Assembly: GCA_902478875.1 (NCBI GenBank)
Contig: CABSMZ010000043.1
Coordinates: 1-12,122 of the forward strand
Direction: 5' to 3'
DNA: 12,122 nt
Source: an uncultured Collinsella sp.
GTDB taxonomy: Bacteria > Actinomycetota > Coriobacteriia > Coriobacteriales > Coriobacteriaceae
The position numbers were made by a program, and so were the translations under genes. Under the pieces are notes generated by a model that saw only the letters and a program-made list of their open reading frames with translations, was not told where the DNA came from and did no database searches. Of the stretch, positions 6,445 through 12,122 are shown in pieces; position 1 is the stretch's first letter, and each line of letters opens with the position of its first letter.

Positions 6445-6508
6445 GAGCGTGGATAATCTCCCGTTTTAGGCCCGGTGGCGGCCTCAAAGTGGGAGATTAT
6501 CCACTCTC
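6445..6508. repeat. 64-bp inverted-repeat element after the Hpt gene
   Basis: Positions 6449-6462 (GTGGATAATCTCCC) are the exact reverse complement of 6491-6504. Pairing continues outwards after one mismatch (6445-6447 with 6506-6508) and inwards through wobble and A-T pairs to an inner stem AGGCC/GGCCT (6468-6472 with 6480-6484), leaving a seven-base loop. Nearly the whole 64 bases fold into one hairpin. There is no U-tract on either side, so it is not a classical terminator, though it could end or protect the upstream mRNA. A dispersed palindromic repeat is the preferred interpretation. Confidence 0.8.
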
Positions 6509-6597
6509 GTTCGATACGTGTCCAAAAATCCACTCTCACCCCTTCTGATTAGTGAATGGCCTATGCGCACTGGCGGGGCTTTCCGCATGCAATCCAT

Positions 6598-6629
6598 ATC
6601 GTTGTTCGATAAACTGTTCGAATAACGAT
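6598..6629. promoter_or_regulatory. Operator-like palindrome before the DUF2975/XRE operon
   Basis: ATCGTTGTTCGA (6598-6609) and TCGAATAACGAT (6618-6629) are 12-bp inverted arms with a single mismatch and an eight-base centre. The palindrome ends 21 bases before the start codon at 6651, just ahead of the GAGGG ribosome site. It is a good candidate for autoregulation by the XRE-type protein encoded two genes later. No clear -35/-10 pair could be assigned around it. Confidence 0.5.
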
Positions 6630-6650
6630 AGAGTCGATGAGGGTGAGTGT

Positions 6651-7211
6651 ATGTCCAACAGCGTTCAGCGTTTGGCCAAGGCGGGCGAAAATATCAGGAA
6701 GCTTGGTTTTTGCATGACAGCCGTTTTTGCAGGGATGCTCGTCGCTTTTGCCGCGTTGGTTGTTTACGTGATCTGGTGTGCGGTTACAAACGTTGCTTCT
6801 GTCGATTCTTTCGGTGTCGTGACGCTTCTCAATGGCGGGTGCATCGTTATCCCAAGCGGACTGTGCCTGGCACTCGTCGTGGGTATTTCGCTTGTCGTTT
6901 TGTGCGGGATCAGCCGTAATATCTCTCGGGGCGTCTCGCCCTTTACCAAGACGCATGTGTGGCTTATCCGTGTTCTCGCGCTTGCCTTTGCTGTTAACGC
7001 CGCGGTTTCGCTTGTTGGTGCCTATGGATCGGTCAATCTCACCATTGGCGGACTGGAGCTTTACATCGTGCCTCATTCCTTTGTTATTGAGATTTGCCAA
7101 GGCGCTACCTTTGATGCGGGGTCGTTTATCGGCGCAGTTGTCTGTTTGTTTATCTCGGCGATCTGGAGTTATGCCTCGCTGCTCCAAGAGCAGTCTGACG
7201 AGCTTGTGTAG
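6651..7211 (+). CDS. DUF2975-type membrane protein
   Basis: This 186-residue protein has four predicted membrane segments at about 19-44, 65-86, 103-125 and 157-177. The segment ISRNISRGVSPF (residues 87-98) after helix 2 and the C-terminal ending SLLQEQSDELV fit the DUF2975 family, whose function is unknown. Members are typically encoded next to a small YozG-like XRE regulator, exactly as here: the stop codon TAG overlaps the ribosome site of the next gene. The ATG at 6651 was chosen because GAGGG lies seven bases upstream and because the in-frame extension to 6552 would run through the palindrome at 6598-6629. The family assignment rests on helix pattern, motif and neighbour. Confidence 0.85.
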   Translation: MSNSVQRLAKAGENIRKLGFCMTAVFAGMLVAFAALVVYVIWCAVTNVASVDSFGVVTLLNGGCIVIPSGLCLALVVGISLVVLCGISRNISRGVSPFTKTHVWLIRVLALAFAVNAAVSLVGAYGSVNLTIGGLELYIVPHSFVIEICQGATFDAGSFIGAVVCLFISAIWSYASLLQEQSDELV

Positions 7212-7219
7212 GAGGAAAC

Positions 7220-7549
7220 ATGAGCTATCTCATCATTGAGCTTGAGACGCAGCTGCTTAAGACCGGAAAGACCAGCGCTGATCTGATTCGGGCGACGGGG
7301 CATACTCCGGCTAATATTTCAAAGCTTAGAAACGGAAAGATAAAAGCTATTCGCCTAAAGACGCTTCTCGATATCTGTGATGAGCTTGATTGTCAACCGG
7401 GAGATATTATTCAGCGCGTGAGCGAGAAAGAGCTTGAGGAGCTTATTGTCGAGCGCGCGAAAAATGTCGTGAGACAGATGCAGGATGGCGGAGGCAACGA
7501 GGCGTCGCTTCCGACATCAGTCTTTGCTGTCGATTTGAGTGACGAGTAG
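7220..7549 (+). CDS. XRE/YozG-like helix-turn-helix regulator
   Basis: This 109-residue protein has a Cro/CI-type DNA-binding domain over residues 8-66; the recognition region lies in KTSADLIRATGHTPANISKL (17-36), and the segment LLDICDELDCQPGDII is typical of the YozG-like group. Residues 67-109 form a charged helix and an acidic tail that could dimerise or contact a partner. AGGAGG overlaps the stop codon of the membrane-protein gene, showing translational coupling. A strong terminator follows. It may repress its own operon through the palindrome at 6598-6629; control of the ABC operon downstream is possible but is only inferred from proximity. Confidence 0.9.
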   Translation: MSYLIIELETQLLKTGKTSADLIRATGHTPANISKLRNGKIKAIRLKTLLDICDELDCQPGDIIQRVSEKELEELIVERAKNVVRQMQDGGGNEASLPTSVFAVDLSDE

Positions 7550-7583
7550 CTTAAGGCGAACAACTAAAACGAAATATCAGCGT

Positions 7584-7618
7584 GAAGGGACCCGTGTCTA
7601 ACACGGGTTCCTTCTTTT
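7584..7618 (+). terminator. Strong intrinsic terminator after the XRE regulator
   Basis: GAAGGGACCCGTGT (7584-7597) pairs with ACACGGGTTCCTTC (7601-7614) in a 14-bp stem with one G-U pair and a three-base loop, followed by TTTT (7615-7618). It lies 35 bases beyond the regulator stop codon and separates it from the ABC operon, which has its own promoter. Confidence 0.93.
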
Positions 7619-7626
7619 AGATTATC

Positions 7627-7655
7627 TTGACAAATATGAGTTATCGAAAAACAAT
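7627..7655 (+). promoter_or_regulatory. Promoter of the ABC exporter operon
   Basis: A perfect -35 box TTGACA (7627-7632) is followed after 17 bases by AACAAT (7650-7655), matching four of six -10 bases. The inverted repeat GTTAT (7640-7644) / ATAAC (7654-7658) overlaps the spacer and the -10 box and would place a bound repressor over the polymerase site. The start codon at 7694 is about 39 bases downstream. The -35 is clear; the -10 and the operator are less certain. Confidence 0.6.
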
Positions 7656-7693
7656 AACAACTATGGAAAACGATAAAGGAAAGAAGGAACGAT

Positions 7694-8455
7694 ATGAGCG
7701 GTTTTGCTATCAAGCGGAACGGGAGGCCAATGAACGCATCGGCGATAAAGCTATCAAAAGTTTCAAAACGCTACGGGAAACGGCACGTTTTGCATGACGT
7801 TTCCTTCGAGGTGCATCAGTCTGAGCTCTGTGCCCTTGTCGGTGCAAACGGGGCGGGTAAAAGCACGCTTATTAAAATAGTGCTGGGCCTCTGTGAGCCA
7901 TCGTCGGGGAGCGTGGAGCTCTTTGGAGGCAAATCAAAAAAAGAGCTTGGTCTGATGCGGACGCGTGTCGGCTATGTGCCAGATTCCAGCGGAGCATACC
8001 AATCTCTCAGCGCGGTTGAGAATCTTCAAATCCGATGTGCGGAATGGGGGCTTGATGAGAAACGTGAGATTCCTCGCGTTTTGAGCCTAGTCGGGCTGGA
8101 CATCGATGAGAAAAAGAGCGTAGGCAGTTTTTCTCTGGGAATGAAACGGCGACTGGATATAGCTACGGCTTTATTGGGCGACACCGACGTACTAATTTTC
8201 GATGAGCCGGCAAATGGATTGGATCCGCTGGGCATCGAGAGTATATGGGCCCTTATCGGTCGATTGAATCGAGAGCAGGGTAAGACCATGCTCATCTCTA
8301 GTCATGATTTGGATGAGTTGGCATCGGTTGCAACAAGCTGCCTGTTTATTCATGACGGCGAACTGCTAAAAAAGGAATCGATGGACGTCATAAGGGATGA
8401 GGCGTCGTCCCTAAAAGAGTATTACAGGCGCTTGATGAAGGCGGTCTCGCTATGA
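7694..8455 (+). CDS. ABC transporter ATP-binding protein, lantibiotic-immunity/bacitracin type
   Basis: This 253-residue protein is the cytosolic motor of an ABC exporter. Walker A is GANGAGKST (residues 50-58), the signature is FSLGM (146-150), Walker B is VLIFDE (166-171) and the switch histidine is His204. The signature FSLGM followed by KRRLDIA and the VGYVPD segment in place of a standard Q-loop resemble the ATPases of lantibiotic-immunity, bacitracin and NatA-like exporters. It overlaps the next gene by four bases (ATGA), so the three genes form one operon. The ATG at 7694 has AAGGA five bases upstream; an ATG at 7730 with GGGAGG three bases upstream is an alternative that would give a more usual N-terminus. 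Codon use is more A+T-rich than in genes on either side. Confidence 0.93.
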   Translation: MSGFAIKRNGRPMNASAIKLSKVSKRYGKRHVLHDVSFEVHQSELCALVGANGAGKSTLIKIVLGLCEPSSGSVELFGGKSKKELGLMRTRVGYVPDSSGAYQSLSAVENLQIRCAEWGLDEKREIPRVLSLVGLDIDEKKSVGSFSLGMKRRLDIATALLGDTDVLIFDEPANGLDPLGIESIWALIGRLNREQGKTMLISSHDLDELASVATSCLFIHDGELLKKESMDVIRDEASSLKEYYRRLMKAVSL

Positions 8456-9300
8456 AGCGGGCGATCCATCCCATAAAGGCAGATATGATGCGTTTGCACA
8501 GGATATTTCCGGCGAAGTTTGGTCTTGCGCTTATGTTGGCGTTCGGCCTTCTCTTCGGCATCTTTCTAAAAAACGGAACAACGTTGCTCGTCTTTGGCTA
8601 TGGCGTTTGTGGGGAGGATATTGGTTTCCTCTGGAATGCAATCGATCCTTCTGCGCCTGATGAGTCCCTTGCGCGCAGCGCTTTTGCCGGTACATCCCTG
8701 TTCGTTCCACTCATCGTTTGTTTGGTGCTTTTACAGGAGCATGGCTATAAAGAGGGGTACCGAATTTCTTCGGCAAGAGGTCTCAACCGCTTTTATGGGG
8801 CTCTAGCCCATGCATTTTCGTCTGCTTTAATAATTGGCGCAGCGTATAGCGCGCTTTGCCTTCTTCTTTTTGCAATAGCCATAATACGTGGAGGGCATAA
8901 CTACTCGCACAACATACTAACTGTATTTTTGCCTGCAATGGTAGTCAACGCCGTATTGGTGATATCGGTTGCGCTGGAGACGGTGACCATCTATCGGATA
9001 ACGGGCAGCGCTGTATTGAGCGGGGCCGTGGTGATAGTTGGATTTGTCATGAGCTTGACGCTCTACGGAGCCTTCCTTCAGGCACCTATACCATCCTTGC
9101 GATGGATCTTCTTCCTTCCGGGGCCGTACCTTGGAGTCGGATGTGCCCTTGGGTATAGCGATATGGGGCAGCTGACGCTTCTGGGATATGGCGTGGCAGC
9201 CAGCTGTCTATCGGTATTGATTTACGCTCTCTTGAGCTTTCGCGCTGGGGGGTGTGCTCAATGGCTCGTCAGATTAAAAGACTTCTCCAGTCAGAATTGA
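8452..9300 (+). CDS. ABC exporter permease, first of two
   Basis: This 282-residue protein has six predicted membrane helices at about 22-40, 80-95, 121-145, 155-178, 185-208 and 240-263. A long extracytoplasmic loop lies between the first two. The size and topology match ABC-2-type permeases such as LanE/LanG-type immunity subunits. No catalytic motif is present or expected. Its start overlaps the ATPase stop codon by four bases, and its last 40 bases overlap the next permease. It probably pairs with the next protein to form the membrane channel. The substrate is unknown: no bacteriocin precursor or modification gene is seen nearby. Confidence 0.85.
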   Translation: MKRAIHPIKADMMRLHRIFPAKFGLALMLAFGLLFGIFLKNGTTLLVFGYGVCGEDIGFLWNAIDPSAPDESLARSAFAGTSLFVPLIVCLVLLQEHGYKEGYRISSARGLNRFYGALAHAFSSALIIGAAYSALCLLLFAIAIIRGGHNYSHNILTVFLPAMVVNAVLVISVALETVTIYRITGSAVLSGAVVIVGFVMSLTLYGAFLQAPIPSLRWIFFLPGPYLGVGCALGYSDMGQLTLLGYGVAASCLSVLIYALLSFRAGGCAQWLVRLKDFSSQN

Positions 9301-10079
9301 AGCATGTGAGCAAATGGGCGTACGCCTTAATCCTGGTAATTTATGCGTACATGGTGATATTGCAGCTTAATTCTTTCCCGATGTGGTTCTGTAGCCTCCG
9401 TGAGAACAGTTTCTTGGGTTTTTTCCCAGACCCGACGCTTCGGCTATCGGCGGAGGATGTCCTTCTATTTGGCAATGCAGAGGTTTTTCGCGGTCTGCTG
9501 TTCAACGTAGCCCCGTTGGCCCATGCATTGTTCTTTCCGTTCATCGCGGCTTGCATTGTGCCGTGCTTTGTCAGTTCGGGCTTTGTCGAGGAACCGTGGG
9601 GGCTGTCGGAGGCCCGGGGAGGGAAGCGTGTGTGCGCTATCGTTGCGCGAGCGATGCTGTCTTCTTTTGCCCTTTTGGGCGCGTTTATCCTGACGAGTGT
9701 CGTTTTGTACTGTCTTAACTGCGCGATCGTTTTGGATGCTCAGCAGTATTTCAACCTGCATGTATTTTGCTATCGACTTGTTCTTGCTGCCGCCGCCTGC
9801 CTTGCATACGTGGTTTCTTGCGTAATCGTTGTTTCCTATTTTGGGTCCGGCTTCGGTCCGATTGGCATGCTGTTGCTTGTCAACGTTGTAGCGATCTACA
9901 TACAGATCGGGGCCAATTCCATGCTTCCGCTTCCAGCCTCGATGCTCATGTGGATTTGCGGCGTGACCCCGTTGGGGGACGGTCAATGCGTTTCGATTTT
10001 AATTGACTGCCTCATAAACGTAGCAAGCGTTTTTGCCATCTGCTTTACGGTCGACCGATTGTGGTCGAGATTTCTTTGA
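9261..10079 (+). CDS. ABC exporter permease, second of two
   Basis: This 272-residue protein has six predicted membrane helices at about 19-36, 86-105, 130-153, 172-194, 200-216 and 243-264, again with a long first extracytoplasmic loop. It has the same architecture as the preceding permease but little obvious sequence likeness, as in LanE/LanG pairs. The ATG at 9261 is preceded by a run of six G residues (9247-9252) at eight bases; a GTG at 9252 is possible but falls on that run. The 40-base overlap with the preceding gene suggests translational coupling. A convergent hairpin terminator follows. Confidence 0.85.
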   Translation: MARQIKRLLQSELKHVSKWAYALILVIYAYMVILQLNSFPMWFCSLRENSFLGFFPDPTLRLSAEDVLLFGNAEVFRGLLFNVAPLAHALFFPFIAACIVPCFVSSGFVEEPWGLSEARGGKRVCAIVARAMLSSFALLGAFILTSVVLYCLNCAIVLDAQQYFNLHVFCYRLVLAAAACLAYVVSCVIVVSYFGSGFGPIGMLLLVNVVAIYIQIGANSMLPLPASMLMWICGVTPLGDGQCVSILIDCLINVASVFAICFTVDRLWSRFL

Positions 10080-10117
10080 TTGTTTGTGAGGGATAAACAT
10101 ACCGAGCGTATCAAATA

Positions 10118-10157
10118 CAGGGGGGCGGGCACCGTGGCTGGTGTCCGCCCCCCCCTG
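10118..10157. terminator. Bidirectional terminator between convergent genes
   Basis: A G-rich arm at 10118-10133 (CAGGGGGGCGGGCACC) pairs with 10140-10157, which contains eight consecutive C residues, giving a stem of about 14 bp with one G-U pair and a six-base loop. It stands between the end of the exporter operon and the end of the peptidase gene arriving from the other side. The minus-strand side continues TGTATTTG; the plus-strand side has no U-tract. Confidence 0.65.
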
Positions 10158-10190
10158 GCATGGAAGGTTTAAGCCTGTGTGATTCGCGAG

Positions 10191-11000
10191 CTAGCGAGCC
10201 CGCTTAACCTTGGCCGCTGCCTCGACAAACGACTTCCACAGGTCAAAGTCGGTCTCGAGCGTCTTCCACGTGTACTCAGGGTGCCATTGCACGCCCAGGC
10301 AGAACGGCTGGCCTTCGACTTCGATGCACTCGGGCACGCCGTCGGTTGCCTTGGCGACCAAGCGCGTGCTTTTACCCAGACGATCGACGCAGCAGTGGTG
10401 TGCGGAGTTGGTCTGGATCAGCCTGTGCCCGCCAACCGCGCGCTCCAGCAGCGAGCCCGGCACGACCTCGACAGGATGCACAGGGTCGTTGAGCACGTGG
10501 GTATGGCGCCACTGCGTGCGGCCCTCGCGCGCGCCCAGGCTCGGCACGTCCATGCACAGGGTGCCGCCGGTGGCGACGTTGAGCAGCTGCGTGCCGCGGC
10601 AGGTGGTAAAGAGCGGCTTTTTGGCGCGGAGTACCTCGTCGACCAGCTTAAACTCAAAGCTATCGCGGATTTCGCAGCAGAGGGTGGGGTCGTAGGGTCG
10701 ATCATCGCCCCAGCGTTTGGGGTTGACATCCGGGCCGCCGGGAATAGCGATACCGTCGGCGATATCGACGTAATGGCGGATGACCTCAATGTCCTCGGTG
10801 ATGGACATCTGCAGCGGCAGGCCGCCGGCGGCAAGGATGGCATCGACAAAGACACTTGCGATTTCCTCGTTGGGGGAGAGCGTCTCGCTTAAAAACGGCT
10901 TCGCCTCTTCCCAGCGCGGTGCGACGAGGATGAGCGGGCGGTCGGCGGGATCGACGTCGACGTGCGGGGTGTATGACGATGAAGTGTGAGTTCCGATCAT
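10191..11000 (-). CDS. Gamma-glutamyl hydrolase of the peptidase C26 (PuuD-like) family
   Basis: This 269-residue cytosolic protein is a class I glutamine-amidotransferase-like hydrolase. The nucleophile is Cys134 in FTTCRGTQLLNVATGG, the His-Glu pair is His240 and Glu242 in GVQWHPEY, and IPGGPDVNP (residues 86-94) matches the family's oxyanion segment. Related enzymes cleave gamma-glutamyl amide bonds, as PuuD does with gamma-glutamyl-GABA. No synthetase or puu-type gene is nearby, so the substrate remains open. It lies 52 bases after an amino-acid ABC ATPase on the same strand, suggesting that imported gamma-glutamyl compounds are hydrolysed here. The ribosome site before the ATG at 11000 is poor, so translation may depend on coupling or a variant start. 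Confidence 0.9.
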   Translation of the reverse strand: MIGTHTSSSYTPHVDVDPADRPLILVAPRWEEAKPFLSETLSPNEEIASVFVDAILAAGGLPLQMSITEDIEVIRHYVDIADGIAIPGGPDVNPKRWGDDRPYDPTLCCEIRDSFEFKLVDEVLRAKKPLFTTCRGTQLLNVATGGTLCMDVPSLGAREGRTQWRHTHVLNDPVHPVEVVPGSLLERAVGGHRLIQTNSAHHCCVDRLGKSTRLVAKATDGVPECIEVEGQPFCLGVQWHPEYTWKTLETDFDLWKSFVEAAAKVKRAR

Positions 11001-11052
11001 AGGTGTTGCTTTCGAGTTTGGATGGTCATGGCGAGCAGATATGGCAATTGGG

Positions 11053-11817
11053 CTAGTGGCCCTTGATGGAGTTGAGGAAGTCTTGGGCGCGCTTGGTCTG
11101 GGGATGGTCGAAGAACTCGTCGGGCGTGCCGGTCTCTACGATCTGGCCGTCGGCCATAAACACGACGCGGTCGGCCACGCGGCGGGCAAAGTTCATCTCG
11201 TGCGTAATCACGATCATCGTCATGCCCTGCTGGGCCAGGCGGACCATGACCTCGAGCACCTCGTTAATCATCTCGGGGTCAAGGGCGCTTGTGGGCTCGT
11301 CAAAGAGCATGGCCTTGGGCTGCATGGCAAGCGAGCGGGCGATGGCTACGCGCTGCTGTTGGCCGCCCGAGAGCTGTGCGGGCACCTTGTCGGCCTGCTC
11401 GGCAACGCCCACGCGGCTCAACAGATCCATGGCGCGCTCGCGGGCCTCGTCCTTGGAGACGCCCAGCACATCGACCGGTCCCAGCATGACGTTCTGCAAC
11501 ACGGTCATATGCGCGAACAGGTTGAACTGCTGAAACACCATGCCCAGCTCGGCACGCATGCGGGCAAGATCCTTGCCTTCCTGCGGCAGGGGCTCGCCCT
11601 CGATGAGGATCTCACCCGAGTCGATGGTTTCCAGACGGTTGATGGTGCGACACATGGTCGACTTGCCCGAGCCCGAGGGGCCGATCACCACGACGACCTC
11701 GCCACGGTCGACCGAGAGATTGATGTCGTTGAGGACGTGCAGATCGCCGTAGTGCTTATCGACGTGTCTGAGCTCGATCAGCGGCTGATTGCCGGTGGAA
11801 GAGGTGCTCTGTGCCAT
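11053..11817 (-). CDS. Polar amino-acid ABC importer ATP-binding protein (GlnQ/GluA type)
   Basis: This 254-residue ATPase powers uptake of a polar amino acid. Walker A is GPSGSGKST (residues 46-54), the Q-loop is VFQQFNLF with Gln96, the signature is LSGGQ (149-153), Walker B is MLFDEP (170-175) and the switch histidine is His206. The segments TINRLE and FQQFNLFAHMTVLQNV are hallmarks of the glutamine/glutamate/histidine importer group. The permease gene ends 36 bases upstream on the same strand, and AAGGAG lies nine bases before the ATG at 11817. The precise substrate (glutamate, glutamine, another amino acid or a glutamyl compound) cannot be read from the ATPase. Confidence 0.97.
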   Translation of the reverse strand: MAQSTSSTGNQPLIELRHVDKHYGDLHVLNDINLSVDRGEVVVVIGPSGSGKSTMCRTINRLETIDSGEILIEGEPLPQEGKDLARMRAELGMVFQQFNLFAHMTVLQNVMLGPVDVLGVSKDEARERAMDLLSRVGVAEQADKVPAQLSGGQQQRVAIARSLAMQPKAMLFDEPTSALDPEMINEVLEVMVRLAQQGMTMIVITHEMNFARRVADRVVFMADGQIVETGTPDEFFDHPQTKRAQDFLNSIKGH

Positions 11818-11853
11818 GGTGCTCGGCTCCTTATGACTCGAAATGGTAAAGCG

Positions 11854-12086
11854 TTAGCGGATGATGGTCGCGCCGGTCTTGTGCGAAACGTAGACAGCGG
11901 CCTTGTTGATCGCGACGTTGATGAGGATGTAGATGACCGCGATAACCAGGTAGACCGACACGAGGGCGTCGTAGTTGGTAATGAGCACGCGGGCATTTTG
12001 CATGAGGTCGGGGTAGCTCACCACGTAGGCGACGGTGGTGTCCTTGACTACGACCACGAGCTGCGAAATCAACGACGGAATGATAA
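11854..12086 (-). CDS. Amino-acid ABC importer permease, C-terminal fragment (cut by contig end)
   Basis: The last 77 or so codons of a HisM/GlnP/GluD-type permease are present, reading leftwards from the genomic boundary at 12086 to the TAA at 11854-11856. The segment IIPSLISQLVVVVKDTTVAY is the conserved region just after the EAA loop, and the final membrane helix is VSVYLVIAVIYILINVAI. The N-terminal part, including the EAA loop, is missing because the contig ends in adapter sequence, not because the gene is broken. It is followed by its ATPase gene after 36 bases. Confidence 0.9.
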
Positions 12087-12122
12087 CTGTCTCTTATACA
12101 CATCTGACGCTGCCGACGACGG
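12087..12122 (-). other. Nextera mosaic end plus read-1 adapter (sequencing artefact)
   Basis: Positions 12087-12105 (CTGTCTCTTATACACATCT) are the reverse complement of the 19-base Tn5 mosaic end, and 12106-12119 (GACGCTGCCGACGA) are the remainder of the Nextera read-1 adapter. The last three bases (CGG) are probably the beginning of the library index. The match is exact over 33 bases, so this is untrimmed adapter and genomic sequence stops at 12086. Confidence 0.98.

Noticed and set aside
2088..6508. CRISPR-like repeats
   Set aside because: The two palindromic elements differ in sequence and are 4 kb apart; no regularly spaced direct repeats or cas genes exist in the window.
10179..10892. 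A 237-codon plus-strand open frame opposite the C26 hydrolase gene
   Set aside because: It is antisense to a gene with a full catalytic triad and carries no motif of its own.
11831..12103. A minus-strand open frame starting MCIRDS
   Set aside because: It begins inside the Nextera mosaic end; the true coding frame here is the amino-acid permease ending at 11854.

Overview
This is a bacterial contig about 12.1 kb long whose two extremities are not genomic. Positions 1-11 match the last 11 bases of the 19-base Tn5/Nextera mosaic end. Positions 12087-12119 match the complete reverse complement of the mosaic end plus the Nextera read-1 adapter. The biological sequence is therefore about 12-12086. 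High G+C content, short intergenic gaps and the gene families suggest a gut actinobacterium of the class Coriobacteriia, most likely Collinsella or a close relative. That assignment is inferred from protein character and general style, not from a marker gene.

Layout. (1) 83-2971, all on the minus strand: a D-2-hydroxyacid dehydrogenase, a type I methionine aminopeptidase with an N-terminal SEC-C zinc motif, and a radical SAM protein of the COG0731 type. A strong intrinsic terminator sits between the first two, and a perfect 20-bp inverted repeat sits between the second and third. (2) 3136-6420, plus strand: an alpha/beta hydrolase, then a 627-residue signalling protein with the order N-terminal region, degenerate GGDEF, REC, HD-GYP, followed 23 bp later by a single-domain Hpt protein. 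The last two look like one phosphorelay/c-di-GMP unit. (3) 6445-6629: a second long inverted repeat and an operator-like palindrome. (4) 6651-7549: a DUF2975-type membrane protein and a small YozG-like XRE regulator, closed by a strong terminator. (5) 7627-10079: a promoter and a three-gene ABC transporter (one ATPase, two six-helix permeases) resembling lantibiotic-immunity or bacitracin-type exporters; it is visibly richer in A+T than its surroundings. (6) 10191-12086, minus strand: a polar amino-acid ABC importer (C-terminus of the permease, then a GlnQ-type ATPase) followed by a class I glutamine-amidotransferase-like gamma-glutamyl hydrolase (peptidase C26/PuuD-like).

The most interesting points are: the multidomain c-di-GMP protein, in which the GGDEF active site is broken (GCDKF) but the RxxD inhibitory-site motif and the HD-GYP site are kept, suggesting a c-di-GMP sensor joined to a phosphodiesterase; two unrelated long inverted-repeat elements, each near an identical 8-base tag; and an exporter cluster next to a regulator/membrane-protein pair. 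I found no clearly new defence or mobile system, no rRNA or tRNA, and no CRISPR array.
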